From Acidimicrobiia bacterium (GTDB lineage Bacteria > Actinomycetota > Acidimicrobiia > Acidimicrobiales > AC-14), in the NCBI GenBank assembly GCA_019244985.1, contig JAFASB010000202.1:1-6168 (forward strand): a stretch of DNA of 6,168 nucleotides. Reading direction: 5' to 3'. The translations under genes and the position numbers were made by a program. The notes under the pieces are model-generated. The model saw only the letters and a program-made list of their open reading frames with translations, had not been told where the DNA came from and made no database searches. Numbering within the stretch: the stretch's first letter is position 1; each line of letters begins with the position of its first letter. This document shows positions 5,721-6,168 of the stretch, piece by piece.

Positions 5721-6168
5721 ATGCACGTGTTCAGTCATGGTCTGAGCCCCCTCGTCGTGAACGAGCAACGAGCGCTGCATGTCGCTGCCGACGTGGCGCT
5801 GATCTTGATGATCGTCGCCACGCTCAGGTGCGTCTTCGCGTTGTTGCTGGGACGCGTTGGTACAGCCTTCGCGGCCTTTTGGATGTTTGGGTTCGCAGCT
5901 CTGTTCTTCGGTGACTACGGCCCCGACGCGGTGCGTTGGGGGGCTCGGGCGGTGGATGCCACTGGAGCGCGCGGGGCGATGTCCTTGGTCGTGCTCATCG
6001 CAGTGGGAGTCGTGAGCTGGCGGGGCGCCATGCGGCTGGCGCGGCTCGTGGCCACCCTGGTCGCCCGCGCGTCGTTCCTGCTGTGCCGAAAGCTCGGCCC
6101 GCTGCTGGAAACCGTCGCGCAGCGCCAGCGGGCGCGCCGCGCCGCGCTCGCCTCGGCCCTGGCCCCGC
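5721..6168 (+). CDS. Multi-helix membrane protein, truncated by the window end
   Basis: The only plus-strand gene I accept. The ATG at 5721 has an AAGGAG box (5705-5710) 10 nt upstream, and the frame stays open for 149 codons to the window edge. The product begins M-H-V-F-S-H-G-L. Hydrophobic segments lie at about 22-42, 47-63 and 86-100, with a possible fourth at about 107-121. A Phe/Trp-rich second helix is followed by F-G-D-Y-G-P-D, and after the helices comes a strongly basic stretch (Q-R-Q-R-A-R-R, about 134-140). The layout suggests an integral inner-membrane protein with a cytoplasmic basic domain beginning near residue 122. I do not recognise the family. It is transcribed away from the NERD operon and may be another part of the transfer module or a regulator partner, but this is only from position. 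Confidence 0.7.
   Translation, partial: MHVFSHGLSPLVVNEQRALHVAADVALILMIVATLRCVFALLLGRVGTAFAAFWMFGFAALFFGDYGPDAVRWGARAVDATGARGAMSLVVLIAVGVVSWRGAMRLARLVATLVARASFLLCRKLGPLLETVAQRQRARRAALASALAP

Noticed and set aside
5302..5721. Minus-strand frame covering the divergent spacer
   Set aside because: It overlaps the NERD gene by about 180 nt in another frame, has no ribosome binding site, and would begin over the start of the plus-strand membrane gene.

Overview
The window is very GC-rich, uses GTG and TTG as well as ATG starts, and has clear purine-rich ribosome binding sites. This suggests a high-GC actinobacterium (Actinomycetota) or a mobile element living in one. That assignment is inferred from composition and gene families; no marker gene is present. 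I see no rRNA, tRNA, CRISPR array, transposase, integrase or relaxase.

Almost everything is on the minus strand and reads right to left. The first cluster (about 5480 to 1501) encodes three proteins. They are a stand-alone NERD-domain nuclease-like protein, a 911-residue membrane-anchored FtsK/SpoIIIE/TcpA-type DNA-pumping ATPase, and a 200-residue protein. The last has an N-terminal Cys3-His zinc-knuckle-like motif followed by a segment that resembles the large-polyvalent-protein-associated domain LPD29. The NERD stop and the ATPase start are 3 nt apart, and the ATPase stop and next start are 32 nt apart, so the three read as one operon.

A 245-bp spacer (1256 to 1500) with two good inverted repeats separates this from a second minus-strand cluster. 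That cluster holds a secreted two-helix VirB2/TrbC-like pilin subunit (1255 to 752), a PrgI/TcpE-like two-helix membrane protein (709 to 74), and the first 20 codons of another membrane protein running off the left edge (62 to 1). Pilin-like plus PrgI-like neighbours are typical of a type IV secretion (conjugation) apparatus. An FtsK-type ATPase beside them fits a TcpA/ConQ-style coupling protein.

On the right, a 240-bp divergent spacer (5481 to 5720) separates the NERD gene from a plus-strand multi-helix membrane protein. It starts at 5721 behind an AAGGAG box and is cut by the window end.

The best reading is part of the transfer module of an integrative conjugative element or conjugative plasmid. 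Its less usual feature is a NERD protein and a zinc-knuckle/LPD29-like protein flanking the DNA-translocating ATPase in one operon.
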